From positions 1-14,757 of the forward strand of contig JAIPFN010000134.1 of NCBI GenBank assembly GCA_021736615.1: a stretch of DNA of 14,757 nucleotides. Direction: 5' to 3'. Source of the DNA: Phycisphaerae bacterium (GTDB lineage Bacteria; Planctomycetota; Phycisphaerae; Sedimentisphaerales; Anaerohalosphaeraceae). Both the position numbers and the translations under genes were made by a program. The notes under the pieces were generated by a model that was not told the DNA's origin, did no database searches, and saw only the letters and a program-made list of their open reading frames with translations. Below are positions 6,059 to 12,489 of the stretch, one piece after another. The stretch's first letter is position 1. Each line of letters begins with the position of its first letter.

Positions 6059-7306
6059 ATGGAAAACGACAATTTAGACAATCAAGAAAGCCTTGACGAT
6101 GATATCATGCAATGCCGTGCCGACATCCTGCGAAGCCGAAACCGTGCAAAAACTGCAAATACCGGAACTGCTAACACTGATATCGCAGACATCAACAGCC
6201 AAATCTCCCGCGACAACCCTGTTAAACGTGCAGGCATTACCGCTAACCGGGTTAATCCCTCAGCCGCGAAAAAAGAGGATGAAAGCATTTCACAGACAGC
6301 TGGCTCCTCTCCAGCCGAAAAAAAAATAAGAATACCTCACTTCGAGGACCTGGTCACCTCAAAAGACCAGGTCGTTGACGCACTGTGGGAATCACCCGCA
6401 AATCCCGAACAGGAAGAAGTCACAGAGATCGGTTTTGATTTGGACCCGGACAATATCGTCACCGACGAAGAAGAGCAGGCACTTTTCGGCGAAACCCAGG
6501 ATCAAGAACCTGAAATCAGCGGCTGCCGCACTCAAGCCGAAGCGACAGAAGAAGGACTCGAAGCCTTGCGAAAAATCGTCGCAGGGGCCAAAAATCAGGC
6601 GCAACCCGAGATCGACGAACTTGAAGACATGGAAGATATAATCAACGAAGAAGACATTGAGAATATCCCGGACGAAAAAGCCGACGACGACTACACGGAA
6701 AACTTCGACGATACTGAGACAATCAACCTGACCGACCTTATCGAGCCGACTGAAGATGAAGATACGGATGATTTTACCGTCGAAGATATCCAGGAAGATT
6801 CTGCCGACGATTCCGCGATTGAAGAAATATCAGCCATGGACGATGAAAATGCCCCAGCCGAACAACCACAGGCCAATAATACTATGATCCCCAAGTTCGA
6901 CCTCGCCGAGCAAATTCTAAAAGAACAGCGTCAGGTCGCCTCAAAAAGAAGGCAAAGACCGGCAGGGGCCAGAAATCTAAATATAATGCCAATCGCCGGA
7001 ACCGTCGGCCAGATTATTGAAAGAGCAAAAAAAGCCGTCGCCACAGCCGCGGAAAAAAAACAAGCAGAACCAAAAACTAAACCGGCACCGGCCCGGCAAG
7101 AAACCGAAAAGACAAACTACGTCGAATTCGACAGCATGGAAATCGTACCATTTCAGCAGGACCCCGCAGAACCTGTACTCAGCGTAGCCGCCTGCCGAGT
7201 AATAAACGAATCCGACAGGCTAAATCCTTTCCAGCAAGACATTATCGTCCAAATCGTCTCAAGAGATATAGCAAAATTCTGCGGCAAACTAACCGCTAAT
7301 TGCTAA
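6059..7306 (+). CDS. Acidic, largely disordered protein of unknown function
   Basis: The 415-residue product matches no family I recognise. Residues 1-90 are polar and low-complexity. About 115-265 are extremely rich in Asp and Glu (runs such as DEEEQ, NEEDIENIPDEKADDD). A basic, helix-prone segment follows at about 278-302 (IPKFDLAEQILKEQRQVASKRRQRP), then an Ala/Lys/Pro stretch, and a short globular-looking end at about 350-410. There is no signal peptide or membrane helix, so a cytoplasmic location is likely. The acidic middle and basic segment would suit a partner-binding or scaffold protein. AGGGGAG lies 4-5 bases before the ATG. The last codons (Ala-Asn-Cys-stop) are made of heptamer-array DNA, so the C-terminus may have been altered by array spread. 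The next gene, a pseudo-ATPase, starts 25 bases later and is probably co-transcribed; the two may work together. Confidence 0.75.
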   Translation: MENDNLDNQESLDDDIMQCRADILRSRNRAKTANTGTANTDIADINSQISRDNPVKRAGITANRVNPSAAKKEDESISQTAGSSPAEKKIRIPHFEDLVTSKDQVVDALWESPANPEQEEVTEIGFDLDPDNIVTDEEEQALFGETQDQEPEISGCRTQAEATEEGLEALRKIVAGAKNQAQPEIDELEDMEDIINEEDIENIPDEKADDDYTENFDDTETINLTDLIEPTEDEDTDDFTVEDIQEDSADDSAIEEISAMDDENAPAEQPQANNTMIPKFDLAEQILKEQRQVASKRRQRPAGARNLNIMPIAGTVGQIIERAKKAVATAAEKKQAEPKTKPAPARQETEKTNYVEFDSMEIVPFQQDPAEPVLSVAACRVINESDRLNPFQQDIIVQIVSRDIAKFCGKLTANC

Positions 7307-7328
7307 TTGCTGACTGCTAATTGCTAAA
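7296..7328. repeat. Heptamer array (ctaattg word) spanning a stop codon and the next start region
   Basis: The units ctaattg, ctaattg, ctgactg, ctaattg, ctaaa fill the gap between the acidic-protein gene and the next gene. The TAA at 7304-7306 is the actual stop. Stops fall at 7297, 7304, 7311 (TGA), 7318 and 7325, in all three frames. No Shine-Dalgarno is left for the ATG at 7332. Confidence 0.85.
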
Positions 7329-7331
7329 AAT

Positions 7332-8018
7332 ATGATTCCTTTATTGGCGACAATTATTGACGGGCTCATCATCGGCGGATGCGTTTTTGTCGTTTGCTTC
7401 GGTCTTATCTATATACTTTTCTTTCGCGGAAAAATTCAGACCAACGCCGGCGCATCGGACAAAGCCCTCCCGGCGTCGGCAGCTATATCCGATGCCGACT
7501 ACGAGCTTATCACAGAACGCCTGATGCAAATTGAAGGCAAATACACCACCGTACTCTTCGCCGCATCTTCGATTAAATGCCTTCCGATCACCATACCGGT
7601 TAACGTCGGCGTCAGCCTTGCCCAATCCGGAAAACGATGTCTGCTCATAGACATGGATTTCAAACGGAACGCCATCGCAAAAGCCTTCGAGGTCGACGAA
7701 CAAGCCGCCGAACATCTCGACAGTCCGCGAGGACATAAGACATCTTTCGACAATCTGCGCCTATGGCCGGCCCACAACTTTGCGCATAAAAACGCACCAA
7801 TACTCGCAGACGTCATCGAAGGAGCAAAAAACGAATTTGATTTTGTTATTATCAGTGCTCCAAACCTCGCCGAAAGCCCGGATCAAACTCAAATCGCATC
7901 CGCATCAGATTGCGCTTTTATTTTCGCACAAAACGCCGATGACGCAACTAAACTGTCATCGCTAATGAAACCGGCAAATTGCAGCATAATAGGCAACGTA
8001 AAGATAGCCGCAACATAG
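7332..8018 (+). CDS. Membrane-anchored pseudo-ATPase related to the BY-kinase (CpsD/Wzc) domain
   Basis: Residues 7-31 are a membrane helix. From about residue 72 the 228-residue protein follows the CpsD/ParA-like fold of bacterial tyrosine kinases: strand TVLFAAS, helix VNVGVSLAQSGKR, strand LLIDMDFKR (104-112, the Walker A' position of LLIDADLRRP), strand FDFVIISAPN (169-178, Walker B position), and a final IIGNVKI like the family's GVVLN strand. The P-loop is lost: where family members have SPxxGEGKST, this one has SSIKCLPITI (79-88), with no Gly-Lys. The Walker B Asp is Ser. There is no C-terminal tyrosine cluster. ATP hydrolysis and kinase activity are therefore unlikely. The inferred role is a regulatory or scaffold relative in the envelope or polysaccharide machinery, perhaps with the acidic protein encoded 25 bases upstream. 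The ATG has no RBS because a heptamer array fills the spacer; TTG or other starts are not better. Confidence 0.75.
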   Translation: MIPLLATIIDGLIIGGCVFVVCFGLIYILFFRGKIQTNAGASDKALPASAAISDADYELITERLMQIEGKYTTVLFAASSIKCLPITIPVNVGVSLAQSGKRCLLIDMDFKRNAIAKAFEVDEQAAEHLDSPRGHKTSFDNLRLWPAHNFAHKNAPILADVIEGAKNEFDFVIISAPNLAESPDQTQIASASDCAFIFAQNADDATKLSSLMKPANCSIIGNVKIAAT

Positions 8019-8024
8019 CAAGCA

Positions 8025-8045
8025 AGCTTAAAGCTTAAAGCTGTA
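8025..8045. repeat. Short heptamer array (agcttaa word)
   Basis: The units agcttaa, agcttaa, agctgta lie between two convergent genes and overlap the last codons and stop of the cold-shock gene. Stops on the + strand at 8029, 8036 and 8046 cover three frames. It is short, so chance is possible on its own. Confidence 0.55.
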
Positions 8046-8241
8046 TAGATATGTTAGTCACGCAGGGAACCATTCCGCCTTCGATAACTTCGTACGCGAC
8101 CGTCTTACCTTTGTCCAAATCGTTGACATGGTGTTCGTGGACATCTGTGATATAAAAAAACAAATCATCCCCCCCGCCTTCCGGTGAAATAAATCCGAAA
8201 CCTTTACCGAAATCACACCATTTAATTGTACCTGTCCCCAT
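8035..8241 (-). CDS. Cold-shock domain protein (CspA family)
   Basis: CspA-type proteins are small single-stranded nucleic-acid binders that loosen RNA structure. This 68-residue protein begins MGTGTIKWCDFGKGFGFISPEGGGDDLFFYITDV, showing the RNP1 motif (KGFGFI) and RNP2 position (DLFFYI, usually DVFVHI). Trp8 and the aromatic RNA-binding face are kept. I start at ATG 8241, not at the upstream ATG 8292, because the family begins here and GGGAG (8248-8252) sits 6 bases upstream; the 17 extra residues would be unlike the family. The His of the usual FVHIS is Tyr. The last codons fall in a heptamer array. It converges with the pseudo-ATPase gene; no clear terminator separates them. Confidence 0.93.
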   Translation of the reverse strand: MGTGTIKWCDFGKGFGFISPEGGGDDLFFYITDVHEHHVNDLDKGKTVAYEVIEGGMVPCVTNISIQL

Positions 8242-8545
8242 TTCATACTCCCATGCAAGTAATAAAAAAACGAATGCCGGACTATTGAGCAATACGTTTC
8301 AGGTTGATAAATTCCAACCCCCATTTGATTAGATAATGAGTTATCGGAATGAGCCAGGGCAAACTTTAGACAAAAAATCATAAGCAAGCTGCAAGTGAGT
8401 GTTTTTTTTAAGTGACAACAGATGCAAGGCAGCGAGAGCCGGCCGAATTAGGGCAATTGATTTATCAATACTGACCGAAAACACCCGGAAATTCACCGTA
8501 AAACCTTACGGCAAAAGAACTTGCATAACGAACATTTGCGTCCAT
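8242..8545. other. Spacer between the cold-shock and response-regulator genes
   Basis: This is the leader of the cold-shock gene plus the 3' region of the response regulator. I see a T-run (8400-8408) and a small perfect hairpin CCGTAA/TTACGG (8496-8511) about 35 bases beyond the response-regulator stop. The hairpin lacks a T-tract, so it is only a weak terminator candidate. No further gene was found. Confidence 0.5.
8248..8252 (-). promoter_or_regulatory. Shine-Dalgarno fixing the cold-shock gene start
   Basis: GGGAG on the minus strand is 6 bases from ATG 8241 and inside the longer alternative frame, which argues for the shorter protein. Confidence 0.7.
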
Positions 8546-8959
8546 TCATATTACCATTGAGAAATTTTCCTCAATCACATCTTTAAGGTCATCAACAAAT
8601 GTATCGTCTATAGGCTTTAATATATACCCGTCACAGTTAAGCTGCCTGCACCGCAAAACGTTCAGCGGATTGTCGCTTGTCGTAACCATCACTACGGGTA
8701 TGGATTTCAGATCATGGTGATTTTTTACAAACTCTAAAATTTCAATTCCGTCAATTTTAGGCATCCGAATGTCAAGCAGAAGAACGTAGTTGTTGTCATG
8801 GTCGTCAATGCAATTATCTTTAAGGAAGTCCGATACTAACTGACCATCGGTGAAATGTATTATTTCGCTGGAAATACCGGAATTTCGGATTCGGCGTTTT
8901 GCCAGAATGAAATGACCAATATCATCTTCTGCAATAAGAATGATAACATTTTTTTTCAT
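8546..8959 (-). CDS. Single-domain response regulator (CheY/Rcp1-like)
   Basis: The 137 residues are one receiver domain. The acidic pocket is E11-D12-D13 (ILIAEDD). The phospho-acceptor Asp63 lies in VLLLDIRMPKIDG, the switch Thr at 93/94 in VVMVTTSD, and the conserved Lys115 in GYILKPID. The spacing and the sequence IPVVMVTTSDNPLNVLRCRQLNCDGYILKP are typical of Rcp1-like regulators that receive phosphate from phytochrome-type or hybrid histidine kinases. There is no output domain, so it must act by protein contact or in a phosphorelay. No kinase is encoded in the window. AGGA lies 5 bases before the ATG, and a TATAAT (8974-8979) lies so close that the transcript may have a very short leader. 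Confidence 0.93.
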   Translation of the reverse strand: MKKNVIILIAEDDIGHFILAKRRIRNSGISSEIIHFTDGQLVSDFLKDNCIDDHDNNYVLLLDIRMPKIDGIEILEFVKNHHDLKSIPVVMVTTSDNPLNVLRCRQLNCDGYILKPIDDTFVDDLKDVIEENFSMVI

Positions 8960-9238
8960 ACCTGTCCTATCAAATTATACATCGAAATTTCAATGTTGCG
9001 ACAATCATGTTTAGTGTCATTCCAGAAAGCTAACCAGAAAAATACCGGCCGCAAGAATATCCAATCCAATCCAATCCAATCAAATCCAACGTTCAAAAGT
9101 ATAACACTTATATCGCATATTTCAATAAAAACTAACAACATTTTAAGAAATTCTGATAATTAAAGTAAAAAATATCCATCAACTTGAAGCAACAAGGAAT
9201 TGTAACCACTATTTATAGAGAAAAACGGGGAGAGTGCA
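8960..9238. other. Spacer between the response regulator and the 6S RNA terminator
   Basis: It holds the probable -10 of the response regulator (TATAAT on the minus strand, 8974-8979), a CCAAT-type pentamer repeat (9061-9090) and AT-rich sequence without a credible gene. Confidence 0.5.
9061..9090. repeat. CCAAT pentamer tandem repeat
   Basis: Four exact ccaat units (9061-9080) are followed by caaat and ccaac. The period is 5, unlike the 7-nt arrays elsewhere in the window. Confidence 0.8.
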
Positions 9239-9273
9239 AGAAAAAGGCCCGCTAAAGAGCGGGCCTTTCTTTA
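9239..9273 (-). terminator. Intrinsic terminator after the 6S RNA
   Basis: An 11-bp perfect stem (AAAGGCCCGCT / AGCGGGCCTTT, arms 9243-9253 and 9258-9268) with a 4-base loop ends in T-rich sequence on the minus strand. The + strand also has T-rich sequence after it, so it could work both ways. It ends the transcript of the 6S RNA gene. Confidence 0.88.
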
Positions 9274-9274
9274 T

Positions 9275-9467
9275 AAGGTTAACCTCCGCATATGCCGCAC
9301 AACGTTTCCTGGAAAGAACCCAGTATTTCAAAGTGGGCGGAAATCCCTGCCGTCCATAAATCCCGTCAAGCAGGCTTGTATGATCCAACAGTTCAGACCT
9401 CCCGAAAAATGGGCATCGGTTCCTCCACATTGTATAACGCCGACGCGAACATCGCAGGGGTCACCCT
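9275..9467 (-). ncRNA. ssrS: Probable 6S RNA
   Basis: 6S RNA mimics an open promoter and holds sigma70 RNA polymerase. On the minus strand a roughly 190-nt rod can be drawn. Its closing stem pairs CCCCUGCGAUGUUCGCG (9460-9444) with UGUGCGGCAUAUGCGGAGG (9301-9283), with one bulged A, one bulged U and a C.A mismatch, and continues outward through 5' AGGGUGA with UUAACCU. GAUGUUCGC on the 5' side and GCGGCAU on the 3' side are the same words found in the E. coli 6S closing stem. Inside are the expected terminal arm (near CGGGAGGUCUGAACUGUUGG) and a short hairpin in the 3' side of the central bubble (CUGG...CCAG, near 9311-9325), as in other 6S RNAs. A TATGAT -10 (9473-9478) sits about 7 bases before the start, and an intrinsic terminator follows. 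The gene lies just after pheT on the same strand. The small frames across it have no RBS or family. Confidence 0.8.
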
Positions 9468-9472
9468 ACAAA

Positions 9473-9478
9473 ATCATA
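9473..9478 (-). promoter_or_regulatory. -10 element of the 6S RNA gene
   Basis: TATGAT on the minus strand lies 6-7 bases before the predicted RNA start near 9467. The -35 region is T-rich and has no close match at 17 bases; TTGATT is at 20 bases. The A/T-rich 9481-9560 stretch between pheT and this element holds no gene. Confidence 0.45.
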
Positions 9479-9565
9479 CTAACAAAATCGGCAAAAAAAA
9501 TCAAGCAAATTATAAAAAAACCAGACGATATCAAAAAAAATAAAGTCGACAAAACACGAAAACCC

Positions 9566-11575
9566 CTAAGCCATTCTAAGCTCAGCATTTAACGAACTCT
9601 TCAACTCACCAAGAATTTCCGCCTCGAAACTGTCGACTATTTCATGCCTTAGCGTCCCGTCTTCGTCCCTGAATCGCAGCGAAACGGTAACGCTCTTTTT
9701 ACCGGCTTCGATAGGTTTGCCCCGATAAATACCCGCAAAACAGATGTCTTCAAGTTCCGCCGGAGCCTTACTTTTTACAGCCGCCGTGATCTCGGCCCAT
9801 GAAATTTTTTCTTCTACTATCAAAGAAAGGTCACGATCTATCGCAGGGAACCTCGACAGGGGCTTAACCTTAACTACAACCCCCTGCATCCCGACAAGCT
9901 CCTCAAAGTCCAGTTCCGCCGCCACAAGCTGAGCTTTACCCAGACCAAAACTTTCTGCCGTTTTATCCGACACAACCCCGCAAACACCTATAATCTTTCC
10001 ATCGACAACGACCTGTCCCGCTGCCGAAGACCAGTTCTTCGACGTTGGCACAATCTCAATTTTTGCCTCTTTGGAAGAAAGTGCGACAACACCTTCGATA
10101 ACCCCGCGAAGCTGACGCAGATCGCAATCGGAAACCATCGCAACCCTCGTCTTTTCGCAAAGCTCGTTACCGCAGGAAACACGAAACGTATCGGCAAGCT
10201 CAAAAATACTGCACGGTAGATTGCCCGCGTTGAAATTCGCCTTATAGACCGTCATCAGCGAACCAAGCAATGTCTGCCTGAGCTGATTCGCCTTACGCGA
10301 CTCATCCTGAACGCTAAGCGATGTAATGCCCTCGTCAGCAAACATATTCGACGTCGCCTCGTCGGTAAATGTCACATTTACAGTCTCAAAATAACCGCAG
10401 CCGTTAAGATAGCTCCGCAAACCGCACGAAAGTTTTTCACGAGGATCGGGAGGCGCTATTTCCAATGTAAGCTTTTTCTCGACCGGAATATTAGCATAAC
10501 CATGCGAGCGAATAACCTCTTCGATAAGGTCAACCTCGCGATAAATATCATGCCGCCACGATGGAACAGTAATTACTATAAGGTCATCGTTCTTGATCTC
10601 GGGATTAAGATCGAGACCTTCGTAGATCGATTTGACTTTTTCCTTCGATATGTCGATACCCAGAAGTTTTTTCATCCTCGAAAAACGCATACCGACAGTT
10701 GCCGGCTCGAATTTTTCCGGATAGACATCGGCAACACCCTTTGCGACCTGCCCCCCTGCCGCCTTGATAATAAGATAAGCAGTCCTCTGCGACGCCCAGT
10801 CGATTTTTTCCCGGTCGACATGACGCTCAAAACGGAACGATGCATCCGAGCTAAGAGTAAGCTTTCTGCTGGTCGTACGAATGCAAACCGGATCGAAGCA
10901 TGCGTCTTCCAGAAGTATCGTAGTCGTGCTGTCGCTGACCTCTGTATCCAGCCCGCCCATAACGCCTGCGATAGCCACCGGCGAATTCTCATCGGCGATG
11001 ACAAGCATCTCGCTGTCAAGGTCGCATTTGGTCTCGTCAATGCTGACAAGCCGCTCGCCTTTGACGCCCCTGCGAACGATGATCTTTTTGCCGTCAAGTT
11101 TATCATAGTCAAACGCATGCGGAGGCTGCCCCGTCTCCAGCATCGCAAAATTCGTCGCGTCGACAACATTATTAACACTGCGAAGCCCAACCGCCTCCAG
11201 CGGCTTTCTAAGCCAATCCGGAGAAGGCCCCACCTTCACTCCCGTTATCACCCTCGCCGTATACCTGGCGCAAAGCTGAGGCTCCTCAATGGTCACGTCT
11301 ACAAACTCACTGATGTCCCTGTCGCACTCCGGCAGTTCGACAGCCGGCATCTTCAGCGCCGCCCCGGTAACAGCCGCAACCTCACGCGCAATACCGATAT
11401 AGCTCAAACAGTCGCCCCGGTTACTCGTAACCTCGATATCGATTACAGAATCGCCGTCCGGATACTCGATACCGTCAAGCGGAAAACCAAGATCGCTAAG
11501 AATATCAGCAACCTGGCGGGCACTCTTACCGTCAATATCAACGTACTCGCTTAACCAATTGATCGAAACTTTCAT
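9566..11575 (-). CDS. pheT: Phenylalanine-tRNA ligase beta subunit, short form
   Basis: With PheS this subunit forms the tetramer that charges tRNA-Phe. At 669 residues it is about 120 shorter than typical bacterial PheT (near 800). The N-terminal MKVSINWLSEYVDI segment runs directly into DSVIDIEVTSNRGDCLSYIGIAREVAA (about 43-68). The OB-fold tRNA-binding insertion (usual VVVGKV...HPNADKL...VCGAPN) that normally lies between them is absent. The B3/B4 editing region follows at about 100-260 (NNVVDATNF 135-143, PPHAFDYDKL 151-160, GVMGG 204-208), then B5 (about 291-365, PSWRHDIYREVDLIEEVIR), a synthetase-like core (about 380-560), and the FDX-ACB anticodon-binding domain (about 573-668, SRFPAIDRDLSLIV). 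The start has a weak AGGG 9 bases upstream. pheS is not the upstream gene; the neighbour is a divergent lipoprotein gene. I recall planctomycete PheT being about this size, so the short form may be lineage-wide. Confidence 0.95.
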   Translation of the reverse strand: MKVSINWLSEYVDIDGKSARQVADILSDLGFPLDGIEYPDGDSVIDIEVTSNRGDCLSYIGIAREVAAVTGAALKMPAVELPECDRDISEFVDVTIEEPQLCARYTARVITGVKVGPSPDWLRKPLEAVGLRSVNNVVDATNFAMLETGQPPHAFDYDKLDGKKIIVRRGVKGERLVSIDETKCDLDSEMLVIADENSPVAIAGVMGGLDTEVSDSTTTILLEDACFDPVCIRTTSRKLTLSSDASFRFERHVDREKIDWASQRTAYLIIKAAGGQVAKGVADVYPEKFEPATVGMRFSRMKKLLGIDISKEKVKSIYEGLDLNPEIKNDDLIVITVPSWRHDIYREVDLIEEVIRSHGYANIPVEKKLTLEIAPPDPREKLSCGLRSYLNGCGYFETVNVTFTDEATSNMFADEGITSLSVQDESRKANQLRQTLLGSLMTVYKANFNAGNLPCSIFELADTFRVSCGNELCEKTRVAMVSDCDLRQLRGVIEGVVALSSKEAKIEIVPTSKNWSSAAGQVVVDGKIIGVCGVVSDKTAESFGLGKAQLVAAELDFEELVGMQGVVVKVKPLSRFPAIDRDLSLIVEEKISWAEITAAVKSKAPAELEDICFAGIYRGKPIEAGKKSVTVSLRFRDEDGTLRHEIVDSFEAEILGELKSSLNAELRMA

Positions 11576-11602
11576 AGAACACTACCCTATCTGCTAAAAA
11601 AC

Positions 11603-11630
11603 AATTTAGTAAACTGACGAAAACCGTCAA
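11603..11630 (-). promoter_or_regulatory. Candidate pheT promoter with overlapping dyad
   Basis: On the minus strand TTGACG (11625-11630) and TAAATT (11603-11608) are 16 bases apart. The dyad TGACG-5-CGTCA (11615-11629) lies within the -35 and spacer. The + strand half AAACTGACG resembles the half-site AAACTGACC of the larger dyad at 11749-11770. No T-box or leader peptide was seen. Confidence 0.4.
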
Positions 11631-11714
11631 AAACAATGTAACCGTATGCGGCTTAAGAAGTTACATCGTATTCATTTTTTAATAAAATCGCCTCGGCCTT
11701 TTGGCCGAATCCTT

Positions 11715-11749
11715 CCCTAATCCCTAAAACCTAATCCCTGGTCCCTGCA
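11715..11749. repeat. Degenerate heptamer array (ccctaat word)
   Basis: The units ccctaat, ccctaaa, acctaat, ccctggt, ccctgca abut the dyad at 11749. TAA at 11718, 11725 and 11732 covers all three + frames. Confidence 0.75.
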
Positions 11750-11770
11750 AACTGACCAATCGGTCAGTTT
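11749..11770. promoter_or_regulatory. Perfect 9-bp dyad, TetR-type operator-like
   Basis: AAACTGACC and GGTCAGTTT are perfect inverted copies separated by aatc. The core GACC-4-GGTC is common in TetR-family operators. No T-tract follows on either strand, which speaks against a terminator. No regulator gene is in the window. It lies about 65 bases upstream of the -35 proposed for the lipoprotein gene. Confidence 0.45.
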
Positions 11771-11833
11771 GAGTAATTTATCTATAAGAATCAAGAATTT
11801 TACCTTCCGGCCCCGATTATGTCAATTGCATAG

Positions 11834-11862
11834 TTGATTTTACCCCGCAAAGCTGGTAATTT
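11834..11862 (+). promoter_or_regulatory. Candidate promoter of the PEGA lipoprotein gene
   Basis: TTGATT (11834-11839) and TAATTT (11857-11862) are 17 bases apart. TGG before the -10 gives an extended -10 feature. The -10 itself is a weak match. Confidence 0.4.
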
Positions 11863-11909
11863 AAGCGCATAGCTGTTTCCTGTACACTTGTTTCAAGAGG
11901 CAAAAAAAC

Positions 11910-12341
11910 ATGAAAAAGTCAAAAATTACAATACTCGCGGCCCTGATCGCCATGACAATCGCCCTGACCGGCTGTGTCGAGCGTAAACTGACCATAAACA
12001 CAAATCCTCCGGGCGGACTTGTCACGCTAAACGACGAAGAGATCGGCGTTGCACCGGTTACCGTCCCATTCAGTTGGTACGGCGACTACAACGTCCGCAT
12101 CGCCAAGGACGGCTACACAACGCTCAACACCCACAAATTACTCAAAGCCCCCCTCCACGACAAGTTCCCGATTGATTTCTTCGCACAGATCCTCTGGCCC
12201 AAACGCATAATCGACGAATACGAATGGACATTCGACCTGGCCCCATACCAGGCCCCCGACCGCGACAAACTAATCCAGCATGCACAGGAAACAAGAAAAC
12301 GAGCAATAGAACAACACGAAGAAGCAACAAAGCCGAATTAG
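11910..12341 (+). CDS. PEGA-domain lipoprotein
   Basis: The first 21 residues are a lipoprotein signal peptide (KK, hydrophobic stretch, lipobox LTGC with Cys22), so the product should be lipid-anchored on the periplasmic side of a membrane. Residues about 26-72 form a PEGA domain (RKLTINTNPPGGLVTLNDEEIGVAPVTVPFSWYGDYNVRIAKDGYTTL), a small beta-sandwich common in envelope proteins. The rest (LLKAPLHDKFPIDFFAQILWPKRIIDEYEWTFDLAPYQAPDR) holds a short amphipathic region and a charged helical tail ending in KPN. Total length is 143 residues. AGAGG is 9 bases before the ATG. Upstream lie the 11749-11770 dyad and a candidate promoter. It stands alone on its strand. The PEGA call is firm; the specific role is not known. 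Confidence 0.88.
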   Translation: MKKSKITILAALIAMTIALTGCVERKLTINTNPPGGLVTLNDEEIGVAPVTVPFSWYGDYNVRIAKDGYTTLNTHKLLKAPLHDKFPIDFFAQILWPKRIIDEYEWTFDLAPYQAPDRDKLIQHAQETRKRAIEQHEEATKPN

Positions 12342-12371
12342 ACCATACCGCAACTCTGACATAGCTGAATC

Positions 12372-12424
12372 CGCAAAAAAGTTAACCGTTTTTTACCGTT
12401 TTTTTACCGGTTTACAATTTGCAA
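12372..12424. terminator. T-rich repeats after the lipoprotein gene
   Basis: ACCGTTTTTT (12385-12394), ACCGTTTTTTT (12395-12405) and ACCGGTTTAC (from 12406) are direct repeats. AACCG/CGGTT and GCAAA/TTTGC could close a weak stem around them. It may end the lipoprotein transcript about 40 bases past the stop, but the stem is poor. Confidence 0.35.
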
Positions 12425-12489
12425 AACTTTAAACACCCACTATATCCCTTGTAGTCTGTTGACGTAAGCAAGATTTTTGAGCAACCATT

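Larger units (their letters stand above)
11576..11909. other. Divergent intergenic region, pheT / PEGA lipoprotein
   Basis: It holds a pheT promoter candidate overlapped by a small dyad, a heptamer array, a strong 9-bp dyad and a promoter candidate for the lipoprotein gene. The AT-rich 11640-11700 part holds nothing else recognisable. There is no pheS and no tRNA. Confidence 0.65.

Noticed and set aside
8242..8292. Longer cold-shock protein start
   Set aside because: The extra N-terminus is unlike the family, and GGGAG lies inside it just before the family start.
9061..9090. CCAAT repeat as a member of the heptamer set
   Set aside because: Its period is 5, not 7, so it is listed apart.
9241..9470. 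SRP (4.5S) RNA, tmRNA or RNase P RNA at the 6S locus
   Set aside because: The SRP motif GGAAGGAAGCAG, the tmRNA acceptor and tag sequence, and the RNase P conserved cores are absent; the closing stem fits 6S RNA.
9209..9543. Two small open frames across the 6S RNA region
   Set aside because: The DNA has the stem structure, -10 and terminator of an RNA gene, and neither frame has an RBS or family.
10502..11554. 350-codon open frame on the + strand inside pheT
   Set aside because: It is antisense to pheT, which has full family motifs. The frame is basic and low in hydrophobic structure, has no RBS and resembles no family; it is a shadow of codon bias.
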